Source of the DNA: Methylobacterium indicum
GTDB taxonomy: Bacteria > Pseudomonadota > Alphaproteobacteria > Rhizobiales > Beijerinckiaceae
Direction: 5' to 3'
DNA length: 51,227 bases
Assembly: GCF_001043895.1 (NCBI RefSeq)
Contig: NZ_JTHF01000125.1
Location: forward strand, 1-51,227
Shown one piece after another: positions 17,090 through 25,084 of this stretch. The notes beneath the pieces were generated by a model. It worked only from the letters and a program-made list of their open reading frames with translations, was not told the DNA's origin and did no database searches. Made by a program: the position numbers and the translations under genes. The number at the start of each line of letters is the position of its first letter. Within the stretch, counting starts at the first letter, position 1.

Positions 17090-17497
17090 TTAGTCGATGA
17101 CCTGCACGATGCGGCGGGTGCCCGGGTCGACCAGCACGACGCGGTCGTTGACCACGGTGTAACGGCGGCCGCGGATGCCGTACTCGGACGGGACCTCGTA
17201 GTAGCTCACGCCCGACGAGGGCAGCACGCCGCCGACGGCCACGTCGCCGTCCCAGTCGTAGGAGCGGTGCTGGCGCACGGCATAGGAGCGGAAGCGCGGA
17301 CGCTCGTCGACGCCGAGAAGGCCGCCGACCGCACCGGTCGCGGCGCCGACGGCACCGCCCACGATCGCGCCGACCGGACCGGCCGCGGCAGCACCATCCT
17401 CGGCGCCGCGCTGCGCGCCGGGCAGCAGGCCCTGGGCCTGGGCGGCCATCGGCAGGGTGAGGGCGAGGGCGGCGGCGGCCAGAAGGGTCTTCTTCAT
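17090..17497 (-). CDS. Exported DUF1236-family protein
   Basis: A 135-residue protein with a clear signal peptide (MKKTLLAAAALALTLPMAAQAQG) and a glycine/alanine-rich stretch (GPVGAIVGGAVGAATGAVGG) that could insert in or pack against a membrane. The C-terminal YYEVPSEYGIRGRRYTVVND-RVVLVDPGTRRIVQVID segment is the DUF1236 motif. DUF1236 proteins are abundant in Hyphomicrobiales, often stress-induced, and of unknown mechanism. It lies between a NepR-EcfG fusion and a NepR-like gene and has a near-consensus EcfG promoter, suggesting a general stress response target. Confidence 0.85.
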   Translation of the reverse strand: MKKTLLAAAALALTLPMAAQAQGLLPGAQRGAEDGAAAAGPVGAIVGGAVGAATGAVGGLLGVDERPRFRSYAVRQHRSYDWDGDVAVGGVLPSSGVSYYEVPSEYGIRGRRYTVVNDRVVLVDPGTRRIVQVID

Positions 17498-17558
17498 CGG
17501 ATGGGTCTCCGTTTCGTCCAGTCCACCCCGGTCGAGCGGGGCGGCTCTCGGGGGATGT

Positions 17559-17584
17559 AACGTCGCTGTTGGCGAAACGGTTCA
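17559..17584 (-). promoter_or_regulatory. Candidate EcfG promoter for the DUF1236 gene
   Basis: On the minus strand TGAAC (17584-17580), a 17-base spacer, and CGTT (17562-17559). It differs from GGAAC-N16/17-CGTT only at the first base. The -10 ends 62 bases before the ATG. Confidence 0.55.
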
Positions 17585-17603
17585 ATCGACGCGGTCAGAT
17601 TTA

Positions 17604-17618
17604 TCGTGCCCGGCACGA
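17604..17618. promoter_or_regulatory. 15-bp palindrome upstream of the DUF1236 promoter
   Basis: TCGTGCC-C-GGCACGA is a perfect palindrome with a one-base centre, about 20 bp upstream of the candidate -35. The loop is too small for a good terminator, so an operator is possible. The evidence is symmetry and position only. Confidence 0.3.
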
Positions 17619-17669
17619 CGAGAATCACGGGAACCCGGCAGGTGTACTCCGCCGGGGCAGGGGACCCGA

Positions 17670-18407
17670 TCAGGCGTCCTTCGGCATCGCCGACTGGATC
17701 AGACGATCGGTGCCGAGATCTTCCTCGTCGTAGCCCAGGAGTTCCGCCAGGCGGCCGCGGGCGCGGCTGACACGGCTCTTCACCGTGCCCACCTTGCAGC
17801 CCATGATCGCCGCCGCCTCCTCGTAGGACACGCCCTCGGCCCCGACGAGGACCAGGGCCTCGCGCTGGTCCGGCGGCAGCTTGGCGAGCGCGCTCTGCAG
17901 ATCCTCGACGTCGAGCCGGTCGCCCTGATGCGGCGCGGTGGCGAGCCGCGCGGCGTAGGAGCCGTCCTGGTCCTCGACCTCGCGCACCCGCTTGCGGTGG
18001 TCGGAGTAGAAGATGTTGCGCAGGATCGTGAACAGCCAGGCGTTCAGGTTGGTGCCGGGCTGGAAGCGGGCCCGGTGCTGCCAGCCCTTCAGGAGCGTGT
18101 CCTGAACCAAGTCGTCGGCCCGGGCCGGGTTGCTGGTGAGCGACAGGGCGAAAGCCCGCAGGGAGGGCACGGCCTGCAGGAGCCCGTTGCGGAATTCCGG
18201 CAACACGGCCTCGCCCTGGACCTTGAGCGCCGCTTCCAGGCGGGCGATCAGGTCGGCGAACCGGTTGTCCGGGTCGGTGTCGCCCAGGGCCTCGTAGGTC
18301 GCCCGGAGCTGGCCGCCGAGATGCGACCGGATGGTGGCCGAGAGGCCGGGACGGTCCTCCCCCGACGGAATCGGGGCTGACGGATTCGGGGCTATGTCTC
18401 GCGTCAT
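17670..18407 (-). CDS. NepR-EcfG fusion: ECF sigma factor with an N-terminal NepR-like domain
   Basis: A 245-residue protein. Residues about 70-223 are an EcfG (ECF15) sigma factor: region 2 LRAFALSLTSNPARADDLVQ through NAWLFTILRNIFYSDHRKR, and region 4 LPPDQREALVLVGAEGVSYE with IMGCKVGTVKSRVSRARGRL. Residues 24-60 read ATIRSHLGGQLRATYEALGD then DPDNRFADLIARLE, matching the two helices of NepR. A tethered anti-sigma domain would hold the sigma inactive in cis, or compete with free NepR, pending PhyR. ATG at 18407 keeps both domains; internal GTG at 18206 or TTG at 18203 could yield free sigma. phyR is not visible. Confidence 0.88.
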   Translation of the reverse strand: MTRDIAPNPSAPIPSGEDRPGLSATIRSHLGGQLRATYEALGDTDPDNRFADLIARLEAALKVQGEAVLPEFRNGLLQAVPSLRAFALSLTSNPARADDLVQDTLLKGWQHRARFQPGTNLNAWLFTILRNIFYSDHRKRVREVEDQDGSYAARLATAPHQGDRLDVEDLQSALAKLPPDQREALVLVGAEGVSYEEAAAIMGCKVGTVKSRVSRARGRLAELLGYDEEDLGTDRLIQSAMPKDA

Positions 18408-18530
18408 GGCTCTCGCGTCTGCCTGCCTAGGGGAAGATGGGCCCGGGGGCCGCGACCGGAAAGGGCAACCTTAGCGAGAAACAGGCTTGGCGAGAAACGG
18501 GCCGCGACCGAGAGGGCGGGCCGGCGCCGC

Positions 18531-19322
18531 TCAGCCGCCGACCCCGGCCCCCATCTCGTCCCCGTCCGGCACGCCGAGGCGGAACGCCAGCACCTCGCCG
18601 GGGGCGAGGTCGGTCCAGTTCTCGTCACGAGTCAGGGGACGGGTCGCCACCACGGTCACGATGTCGTCGGGCGTGGTTTCTTCGGCGAAATCGACCCGCC
18701 AATCCTCGTCGATCAGCGTGGCGGTGCCGAACGGGGCCCGGCGGGTCAGGGTGCAGAGGCGCTTGCCGCAATGGGCGTAGAGGGTGCGGCTGTCGGAGAG
18801 CAGCATGTTGAACACCCCGAGCCCGTGCAATTCGGCGCAGAGCTCCCGCACCGCCCCGTCGAGGCGGGTAGGCTTCGGCAGGCTGCCCCAGCGCTCCTCG
18901 AGCCGGCCCAGCATCCAGCAGAAGGCGTGCTCGCTGTCGGTGGTGCCGACCGGCCGGAAGCGGCCGAGCGTCAGGCGCTTCACCCCCTTGAGCTGGCCGT
19001 TATGCGCGAAGGTGAAGGTGCGGCCCCACAATTCGCGGCTGAAGGGATGGGTGTTCTCCAGCGTGACCCGGCCGCGATTGGCCCGGCGCACATGCGCGAT
19101 CACGATCCGGCTCTTGATCGGGTATTGCCTGAGCAGCCGGGCGATCTCCGAGCGGGCGCTCGGCTCCGGGTCGTGGAAGCTGCGGCTCCCGCGGCCTTCG
19201 TAGAACGAGATGCCCCAGCCGTCCTGATGCGGCCCGGTCTCGCCGCCGCGGCGCGCCAAGCCCGCGAAGCTGAAACGGATATCGGTCGGGACGTTGGCGC
19301 TCATGCCGAGCAATTCGCACAT
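18531..19322 (-). CDS. Class II glutamine amidotransferase (YafJ-like)
   Basis: A 263-residue Ntn-type glutaminase domain protein. The start MCELLGMSANVPTDIRFSFA places the catalytic Cys at residue 2, and this fixes ATG at 19322. DGWGISFYEG, IVIAHVRRANRGRV, NTHPFSRELWGRTFTFAHNG and TDSEHAFCWML are the conserved glutamine-binding blocks of the YafJ family. No synthase domain is attached, so the acceptor of the released ammonia is unknown. It is flanked by the sigma fusion and the oxidase operon, with no functional link seen. Confidence 0.92.
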   Translation of the reverse strand: MCELLGMSANVPTDIRFSFAGLARRGGETGPHQDGWGISFYEGRGSRSFHDPEPSARSEIARLLRQYPIKSRIVIAHVRRANRGRVTLENTHPFSRELWGRTFTFAHNGQLKGVKRLTLGRFRPVGTTDSEHAFCWMLGRLEERWGSLPKPTRLDGAVRELCAELHGLGVFNMLLSDSRTLYAHCGKRLCTLTRRAPFGTATLIDEDWRVDFAEETTPDDIVTVVATRPLTRDENWTDLAPGEVLAFRLGVPDGDEMGAGVGG

Positions 19323-19366
19323 GCGACGGTTATAGGGCCGTGGTGGTGAGCGGGGAGTGAACGGCG

Positions 19367-19666
19367 CTACCCCCGCGACAGGTAATCCACCAGCGTCATC
19401 GTGAACAGGATCCCGACCCAGAAGAACCCGATGCCGGCAAACAGCTTCACCAGCGGCGGCTCGTGGCGGACCTCCATCGAGAACCACAGGATCGTCGCCA
19501 CCATCACGGCGGCGACCAGCAGCTCGACGATCCAGACATGCGGGACGGGGAGGGTAGCGCCCAAGCCGACGTTGATGCCGAGCATGACGAGAAGCGCGCC
19601 GGCCGTCAGAACCGGCTCGCGCATGTGCCGCCAGAGGGTGCGGCGCTCGTCGCTTGTGCCGAACAC
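19367..19666 (-). CDS. coxD: Cytochrome c oxidase subunit IV-like membrane protein
   Basis: A 99-residue protein with three hydrophobic segments (AGALLVMLGINVGLGATL; VWIVELLVAAVMVATILWF; LFAGIGFFWVGILFTMTLVD), the shape of the prokaryotic subunit IV of haem-copper oxidases that packs on subunits I/III. It is the last gene of the ACIII-caa3 operon. The GTG at 19666 is chosen because TAGGAGAGAGCCCC precedes it; that Shine-Dalgarno overlaps the coxC stop. ATG at 19622 would remove 15 residues. The ORF continues upstream inside coxC in another frame but is not coding there. Confidence 0.82.
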   Translation of the reverse strand: MFGTSDERRTLWRHMREPVLTAGALLVMLGINVGLGATLPVPHVWIVELLVAAVMVATILWFSMEVRHEPPLVKLFAGIGFFWVGILFTMTLVDYLSRG

Positions 19667-19677
19667 GGGGCTCTCTC

Positions 19678-20340
19678 CTACCGGTTGAGCACGTACAGGG
19701 TCGGGAAGGCGAGGATCCAGATCAGGTCGATGAAGTGCCAGTAGAGGCCGAAGATCTCGATCCGGTTCTGGTGCTGCCCCAAAAAGCCCGGGCGGCTCGC
19801 CTGCCAGGTCATCACCAGCAGGATGGTGATGCCGGTCATCAGGTGGAGGCCGTGCAGCGAGGTCGCGACGTAGTAGAGGTTCACGAACAGCCGCGAGGGC
19901 GGAGAATCCTTCAGCTCGTAGGGCCGGTCGGACAGGAACGGCATCATGTGTTCCTGGTAGTCGGCGTAGTACTCGTAGCCCTTGAGGAGCAGGAACAGCG
20001 TACCGAGCGCCGCGGTCGCGAGCATGAACCGCACCATGCCGCGCTGCCAGCCCAGCCGCGAGAGCTGGATCGCCCCCGACATGGTCAGGCTCGAACCGAT
20101 CAGCACCACGGTGTTGATGGCGCCGATCCAGAACTTGAGGTGACGCGCTGCCTCCTGCACCGCCTCGGGGTGGAGCAGGCGCAGGATCAGCGCGGTCAGG
20201 AACAGGCCGGCAAAGAGCAGGAGCTCGGTCAGCAGCCAGGCCCACATCCCGAGCACGGCGGCGCGTTTCTGCTGCTCGACGGTCGCGAAGTGCGAGACGA
20301 GCTTGACGCCTACGGCTGAGTCGGAGGCTCCGGCGCTCAC
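19678..20340 (-). CDS. coxC: caa3-type cytochrome oxidase subunit III
   Basis: A 220-residue polytopic protein of the oxidase subunit III family. Features include [39 protein letters not shown], a periplasmic loop containing [32 protein letters not shown], and the terminal [20 protein letters not shown] with its conserved W-H-F-x-D. It stabilises the catalytic subunit during turnover. The start is GTG at 20340, overlapping the coxA stop as GTGA; 11 bases then separate it from coxD. It has five clear helices, as in short caa3-type subunit III. Confidence 0.94.
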   Translation of the reverse strand: MSAGASDSAVGVKLVSHFATVEQQKRAAVLGMWAWLLTELLLFAGLFLTALILRLLHPEAVQEAARHLKFWIGAINTVVLIGSSLTMSGAIQLSRLGWQRGMVRFMLATAALGTLFLLLKGYEYYADYQEHMMPFLSDRPYELKDSPPSRLFVNLYYVATSLHGLHLMTGITILLVMTWQASRPGFLGQHQNRIEIFGLYWHFIDLIWILAFPTLYVLNR

Positions 20341-22013
20341 GAGTGCTGCCTCCCGGTCTCCTGGGCCTGGAGCGGGTAGTCGTAGGGCACTTTCGGCGCC
20401 ACCGGCTCGGTCAGGAAGTTGTGGGCCGGCGGCGGTGACGGCACCGTCCATTCGAGGCCCTTGGCGTCCCAGGGGTTGGCGGGCGCCCGCTTCCCGAACC
20501 AGATCGAGTAGACGAGATAGACCATCGGGAAGAGGTAACCGACCGCCAGGATGGTCGAGCCCGCCGAGGACAGGATATTGAGGAACTGGAATTCCGGCGG
20601 GTAGACGTGGTAGCGCCGCGGCATCCCGAGATAGCCGAGGATGAATTGCGGGAAGAAGGTGACGTTGAAGCCGATGAAGATCAGGAAGGCGGAGATCCGG
20701 CCCCAGGCCTCGATGTACATCCGTCCGGTGATCTTCGGCCACCAGAAGTGCAGGCCGCCGAGAAAGGCCAGGACCGTGCCGCCGACCATGATGTAGTGGA
20801 AGTGGGCGACGACGAAATAGGTGGCGTGGACGTGCTGGTTGATGGCGAGCGTCGCGAGATAAAGACCCGTCAGGCCGCCGAGCACGAACAGCCCGATATA
20901 GCCCATGGCGTAGAGCATCGGCGTGTCGAGCTTGAGCGAGCCCTTATGGATCGTCGCGGTCCAGTTGTAGACCTTGACCGCGGACGGCACAGCCACCGCG
21001 AAGCTGAGCACCGAGAACGCCACGCTGGCAAAGTCGCTCTGCCCGTTGACGAACATGTGGTGGCCCCAGACGAAGAAGGTCACCGAGGCGAGCCCGATCG
21101 CCGCGTAGGCGACGAACTTGTAGCCGAAAAGCTTCTTCTGGGCGAAGGCCGGGACGATCTCCGAGATCACCCCCATGCCCGGCAGCACCATGATGTAGAC
21201 CGCCGGGTGGGAGTAGAACCAGAACAGGTGCTGGAACAGCACCGGGTCGCCGCCATAAGCCGGATCGAACACCCCGATATGGAAGGCGCGCTCGGCGATG
21301 AGCAGGATCAGCGCCACGGTGATGACCGGCGTGGCGAGCAAAAAGATCAGGCTGGTGGCGTAGTGGGTCCAGACGAAGATCGGCAGCCGGAACCAGGTCA
21401 TGCCCGGCGCCCGCATGGTGTGGATCGTCACCACGAAGTTGAGCCCGGTCAGGATCGACGAGAACCCGACGATCGTCACGCCGATGAGTGCGGGCACCAC
21501 CCAGGTGTTCGAGAAGGCGGTGGAAAGCGGCGTGTAGAACGTCCAGCCGGTGTCGACCCCCCCCAGCACCACGCTCGCCAGCGTGAACAGGGCGCCGGTC
21601 ATGAACACGTACCAGGAGGCGAGGTTCAGCTTCGGGAAGGCGAGGTCCCGCGCGCCGATCATCAGCGGGATCAGGAAGTTGCCGAAGGTCGCGGGGATAC
21701 TGGGGATCAGGAAGAACCACACCATCACGACCCCGTGGATCGTGAACAGCTTGTTGTAGGTGTCGTTGGTGAAGACCTGCCCGTCGGGGACGACGAGGGC
21801 CAGGCGCACCAGCCCCGCGGTCACCGCCCCGATGACGAAGAAGGCGGTGATGCTGGCGAGATACAGGAGCGCGATGCGCTTGTGGTCGGTGGTGAAGAAC
21901 CACGAGCGCAGGGTGTGCTCGGCATGCAGGTAGTCGGCCCCGTGGCCGAGGCGGGAATCCGGCGTGTGGGGCTCGCGCAGGGCCGGCCCGTCGGTGATGG
22001 TGCCGCTGGTCAT
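20337..22013 (-). CDS. coxA: caa3-type cytochrome oxidase subunit I (A2-type haem-copper oxidase)
   Basis: The 558-residue catalytic subunit reduces O2 at haem a3-CuB and pumps protons. Around 269-273 it reads YSHPAVY: His269-Tyr273 are the crosslinked CuB ligand pair. Ala replaces the D-channel Glu of HPEVY while Tyr267-Ser268 are present, the signature of A2-type oxidases. WGHHMF gives the other CuB histidines; HFHYIM holds the haem ligands. Twelve helices are expected. The start is ATG at 22013, ATGA with coxB; the stop overlaps coxC. The partner CoxB has its own haem c, confirming caa3. Confidence 0.97.
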   Translation of the reverse strand: MTSGTITDGPALREPHTPDSRLGHGADYLHAEHTLRSWFFTTDHKRIALLYLASITAFFVIGAVTAGLVRLALVVPDGQVFTNDTYNKLFTIHGVVMVWFFLIPSIPATFGNFLIPLMIGARDLAFPKLNLASWYVFMTGALFTLASVVLGGVDTGWTFYTPLSTAFSNTWVVPALIGVTIVGFSSILTGLNFVVTIHTMRAPGMTWFRLPIFVWTHYATSLIFLLATPVITVALILLIAERAFHIGVFDPAYGGDPVLFQHLFWFYSHPAVYIMVLPGMGVISEIVPAFAQKKLFGYKFVAYAAIGLASVTFFVWGHHMFVNGQSDFASVAFSVLSFAVAVPSAVKVYNWTATIHKGSLKLDTPMLYAMGYIGLFVLGGLTGLYLATLAINQHVHATYFVVAHFHYIMVGGTVLAFLGGLHFWWPKITGRMYIEAWGRISAFLIFIGFNVTFFPQFILGYLGMPRRYHVYPPEFQFLNILSSAGSTILAVGYLFPMVYLVYSIWFGKRAPANPWDAKGLEWTVPSPPPAHNFLTEPVAPKVPYDYPLQAQETGRQHS

Positions 22014-22978
22014 GGCTTCGCTTCCTGCTGCGCCGTCGCCCCCGTGCTCTTCAGGTACGAGACGAGACGGTCGAGGTCGTCGGGCGGGATCACGTTGCGG
22101 AAGGCCGGCATGACCTGCTTGTAGTCGGCGGCGAGCTTCTGCCGGTTCGGGTTCAGGATCTTGTCGCGGAGATACGTCTCGTCGGCCGTGACGGTGCGCC
22201 CGTCGGCGAGCCTGACCTCGCGGCCATAGAGGCCGGCGAGCGCGGGCGCCCGCACCTTGGCGCCGGGATCGTGGCAGGCGCCGCAGCCGTAGGATTCGTA
22301 GACGACCCGGCCGGCCCCGGCCTGGCCGCCCTGCTGGGCGCCGGCATTCTGCAGCCAGGCGGCGTAGTCGGCCTGGGTCATCAGGGTCAGGTTTCCGTCC
22401 ATCTTCGAATGGTCGGTGCCGCAATATTCCGAGCAGTAGAGCCGGTAGCTGCCGGTGCGGTCGGCCTTGAACCACAGTTCGGTGTAGCGGTCGGGCAAGG
22501 TCGCCATCTGCATCCGCAGGGCCGGCAGATAGAGGTTGTGGATCACGTCCTGGCTGATCATCCGGATCTTGATCGGCTGGCCGATCGGCAGGTGCAGGTC
22601 GTTGATCTCGGATTGCCCGGTCGGGTGCTGGAACTTCCACATCCATTGCCGGCCGATCGCCTCGATCACCATGGCGTCGCCTGGCACCTGTTTCGAGATG
22701 AAGAACAGCCGGGCGCCCCAGACGAAGAAGATCAGGGTGAGCAGGAACGGGATCAGCATCCAGCTGATCTCGATGAGCACACTGCGGACGTTGCCGTGGC
22801 TGCGGTCGGCCTCCTCGCCCTGGCGGTAGCGGATCGCGAACCAGGTGATGGCGACGAAGACCGGCACGGTGAGGAGCAGGGTCAGGACCGTGAAGGCGAG
22901 GATCAGCCAATCGGTCTCGACGGCGGTGGCAGAGGCCGCGGCCGGCCAGAGCTGGAGCGCGAGGTCGGTCGGGTTCAT
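22010..22978 (-). CDS. coxB: caa3-type cytochrome oxidase subunit II with fused cytochrome c domain
   Basis: A 322-residue subunit. Two N-terminal helices (about 22-48 and 66-92) precede a cupredoxin CuA domain with ligands Cys182, Cys186, His190 and Met193 in [12 protein letters not shown] and His147 in [11 protein letters not shown]-terminal cytochrome c domain binds haem at C232-GACH236, with Met in a VMPAF context. The fused haem c makes this a caa3 oxidase taking electrons directly from the complex upstream. The start is ATG at 22978, overlapping the previous stop (ATGA). It has no obvious lipobox, unlike some caa3 subunit II proteins. Confidence 0.97.
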   Translation of the reverse strand: MNPTDLALQLWPAAASATAVETDWLILAFTVLTLLLTVPVFVAITWFAIRYRQGEEADRSHGNVRSVLIEISWMLIPFLLTLIFFVWGARLFFISKQVPGDAMVIEAIGRQWMWKFQHPTGQSEINDLHLPIGQPIKIRMISQDVIHNLYLPALRMQMATLPDRYTELWFKADRTGSYRLYCSEYCGTDHSKMDGNLTLMTQADYAAWLQNAGAQQGGQAGAGRVVYESYGCGACHDPGAKVRAPALAGLYGREVRLADGRTVTADETYLRDKILNPNRQKLAADYKQVMPAFRNVIPPDDLDRLVSYLKSTGATAQQEAKP

Positions 22979-23475
22979 CGGGCGGGGACTCCGCCGGCCG
23001 CGGGCGGGACGGGATCGAGAGACTGTCCGGCGACGAGCCGCATCGCGCGGTCGATCGGGATGCGGGCGCGCCCGTCGGGCAGGGGCGCGTAGCCGGTGAG
23101 CCGCGCGCTCTCCCGTGCCTCGTAGCGGGCGAGGTCCTCGTAGGGCGCGCCCTGGAGGTTCGGTGGTGGCGGCTGCACGCGGGCGGTCTGCTGCGGCGTC
23201 AGCGGCAGGGTCCCGGCGACGTTCCAGGCGCCGAACAGGTGCATCATCAACCCCACCGCACCGATCGCGGCGCCGACGGAGGCGGCGAGACCCGCCACCA
23301 CGAAGGCGGTGCGGCGGACATCGACATCCTCCTCCTCGAACCCTTCCGGGTTGTGGGGCCCGGGATCGGGCTCGGGCTGGCGCGACGCGGGCCTGAAGCC
23401 GGAGAGGCGCAGGAGCCCCGCCGCCGCGATGGCGGGGAGGAGCGAGAGCGGGCCGGGCCGAGTCTGGTCGCTCAC
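22975..23475 (-). CDS. Unassigned single-TM protein of the ACIII-caa3 operon
   Basis: A 166-residue protein between actF and coxB. The N-terminal part is basic/proline-rich with an acidic patch ([11 protein letters not shown]). One hydrophobic segment ([20 protein letters not shown]) follows. The C-terminal periplasmic part contains [19 protein letters not shown] and [20 protein letters not shown]. The last motif recalls small proteins that accompany ACIII-oxidase clusters. It could be an ActG-like accessory or a linker between the two complexes; no haem, copper or Fe-S motif is present. GTG at 23475 overlaps the actF stop (GTGA), and its own stop overlaps coxB (ATGA). Confidence 0.8.
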   Translation of the reverse strand: MSDQTRPGPLSLLPAIAAAGLLRLSGFRPASRQPEPDPGPHNPEGFEEEDVDVRRTAFVVAGLAASVGAAIGAVGLMMHLFGAWNVAGTLPLTPQQTARVQPPPPNLQGAPYEDLARYEARESARLTGYAPLPDGRARIPIDRAMRLVAGQSLDPVPPAAGGVPAR

Positions 23476-24530
23476 GAGACGCGCCCCCGCAGGCGGCGAT
23501 CGACCGGGCCGTAGAGACCGCCGGCGACGCCCACCACGCCGACGAGGGCGAGCGCGTCGGCCCAGGTGAACCGGAAGGCGCCGCGGAAGCCCGGCGTCAC
23601 GAGCCAGAAGATCTCGGCCCCGTGGAGCAGCAGGATCAAGAGCGCGATCCCGGCGAGCAGCGCCGGCCGGCCCGCATTGCGGCGCGGCACGAGGACCAGG
23701 GTGGCGAGCACCATCACGCCGACACCGGCCCAGACCCCGAGGCGGCCGAGCGCCCCGTCGCGGGCGAGGTACCAGCGCGCCTCGTCGGGGAGGTTGGCCG
23801 ACCACACGATCAGGTACTGCGCCGCGTGGACGAAGCCCCAGATCGCCAGCAGGACCAGGATCGGGTCGGCGAAGGCCGCCGCCGTACGCTGATCGCGGCC
23901 GGGCCGGCCCGACGAATCGCGGGCCGCGATCAGGGCGGCGGCCGACAGGGCGAGGCCGGCCTGAATCGTCATCACGAGGAGGCCGAAGGCCGTGGAGGCG
24001 AGGCCGGGATCGGCCGACTGCACCCAATCCTCCGCCGCCAGCGTGCCGGTGACGGCGTAGAGACAAAGGCCGAGCACCGCCCTCGACCGGCGCTTGGCCG
24101 CCGCCGGGCTGCCGGGCTCGGCGGCCGGGCGCCGGAAGGTGTCGGCGAGCCACAGCCAGATCGCCAGATAGGCGAGGCTGCGCAGGATGAAGAAGACGGG
24201 GGTGAACCACACCCCGGCAAGCGGCGTGCGGGGCGCGACGCCCCGGTCCCACGGATAGAGGCCGCCGAGGCCGAGCAGCACCGGCAGCAGCAGCAGGCCG
24301 GCGATCGGCAGGAGCCCGAGCAGGCGGCGCAGGGACGCGGCCATCGGCCCGGCGGAGAAGCCCGCCAGTTCGAGCCCCATCAGCAGCGGCAGGGCGCCGG
24401 CGGGCAGCGCCACCAGCACCAGCCAGGCGGCGAGGTAGGACGGCATCACCGGGCTGCCGGAGGCACCGGCGAGCGCGCAGGCGGCCAGCGCCGCGGCACC
24501 GAGGGCGAGGGAGATCGGGCGGCGGCTCAT
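23472..24530 (-). CDS. actF: Alternative Complex III subunit ActF-like membrane protein
   Basis: A 352-residue polytopic membrane protein with about ten hydrophobic segments, in the position and size of ActF. Recognisable stretches include FFILRSLAYLAIWLWLADTF, TGTLAAEDWVQSADPGLAST-AFGLLV, WGFVHAAQYLIVWSANLPDE and LILLLHGAEIFWLVTPGF, in the style of the ActF/ActC quinol-oxidoreductase family. ActF forms part of the membrane core of the quinol:electron acceptor oxidoreductase. The start is ATG at 24530, overlapping the actE stop; the end overlaps the next gene (GTGA). Assignment rests on sequence style plus operon position. Confidence 0.85.
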   Translation of the reverse strand: MSRRPISLALGAAALAACALAGASGSPVMPSYLAAWLVLVALPAGALPLLMGLELAGFSAGPMAASLRRLLGLLPIAGLLLLPVLLGLGGLYPWDRGVAPRTPLAGVWFTPVFFILRSLAYLAIWLWLADTFRRPAAEPGSPAAAKRRSRAVLGLCLYAVTGTLAAEDWVQSADPGLASTAFGLLVMTIQAGLALSAAALIAARDSSGRPGRDQRTAAAFADPILVLLAIWGFVHAAQYLIVWSANLPDEARWYLARDGALGRLGVWAGVGVMVLATLVLVPRRNAGRPALLAGIALLILLLHGAEIFWLVTPGFRGAFRFTWADALALVGVVGVAGGLYGPVDRRLRGRVS

Positions 24531-25084
24531 CGCGCGCCTCCGGGGGTGGGTTCGCCGCCCGCGGCCGCGACCTTCGCCTGGTCCTCCGCCGGGAGGCTCG
24601 CCAGGGTCGCGCCCTGGCTCAGCTGCAGCGCGCGGATATAGGCGACGATGGCCCAGCGGTCGGCCGGCGGCACCTGCGCGGCGTAGGGGAGCATGTTGCC
24701 TTTGCCGTTGCTGATCACGTCGTAGAAATGCTGCGCGGGCGCCGCCCGCAGGCGTGCCTCGTCGAAGGCCGGCGAGCGCGGGTAGCCGCGCTGCACGATC
24801 ATGCCGTCGCCGAGCCCGGCCGCGCCGTGGCAGGGCGTGCAGAAGACGTCGTAGCGCTCCTGGCCCCGGACGAGCAGGGCCGGGCTCGCGGCGGCCGGCT
24901 GCGGCACCGGGCGGTCGGGCGCCGCGCGGGCCACCGTGCCGGGCGGCGGCAGGCGCATGGTCTGGCCCTGGGGGAAGAACGGGTTGCGGTCCCAGGTCTT
25001 GGCTTTCGGCTGGCTCACCATGTTCGCCTGGTCGCAGGCCGCGAGCCCGAGGGGCAGGAGAAGAGCCAGGAGGCACGGGCGCAT
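24527..25084 (-). CDS. actE: Alternative Complex III monohaem cytochrome c lipoprotein ActE
   Basis: A 185-residue exported cytochrome. The lipoprotein signal ends in LAAC, with Cys17 lipidated. A linker contains WDRNPFFPQGQTMRLPPPGT, characteristic of ActE-type proteins. The haem motif is C82-TPCH86, with GNMLPYAAQVPPADRW providing the likely Met ligand. It collects electrons from the ActA haems and may hand them to CoxB. ATG at 25084 shares one base with the actCD stop (TGATG); GTG at 25087 would add one residue. Confidence 0.92.
   Translation of the reverse strand: MRPCLLALLLPLGLAACDQANMVSQPKAKTWDRNPFFPQGQTMRLPPPGTVARAAPDRPVPQPAAASPALLVRGQERYDVFCTPCHGAAGLGDGMIVQRGYPRSPAFDEARLRAAPAQHFYDVISNGKGNMLPYAAQVPPADRWAIVAYIRALQLSQGATLASLPAEDQAKVAAAGGEPTPGGAR

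Noticed and set aside
22975..24252. Longer minus-strand frame covering the small ACIII-operon protein and part of actF
   Set aside because: The upstream half is out of frame with actF and Arg-rich; the GTG at 23475 with GTGA coupling gives the sensible gene.
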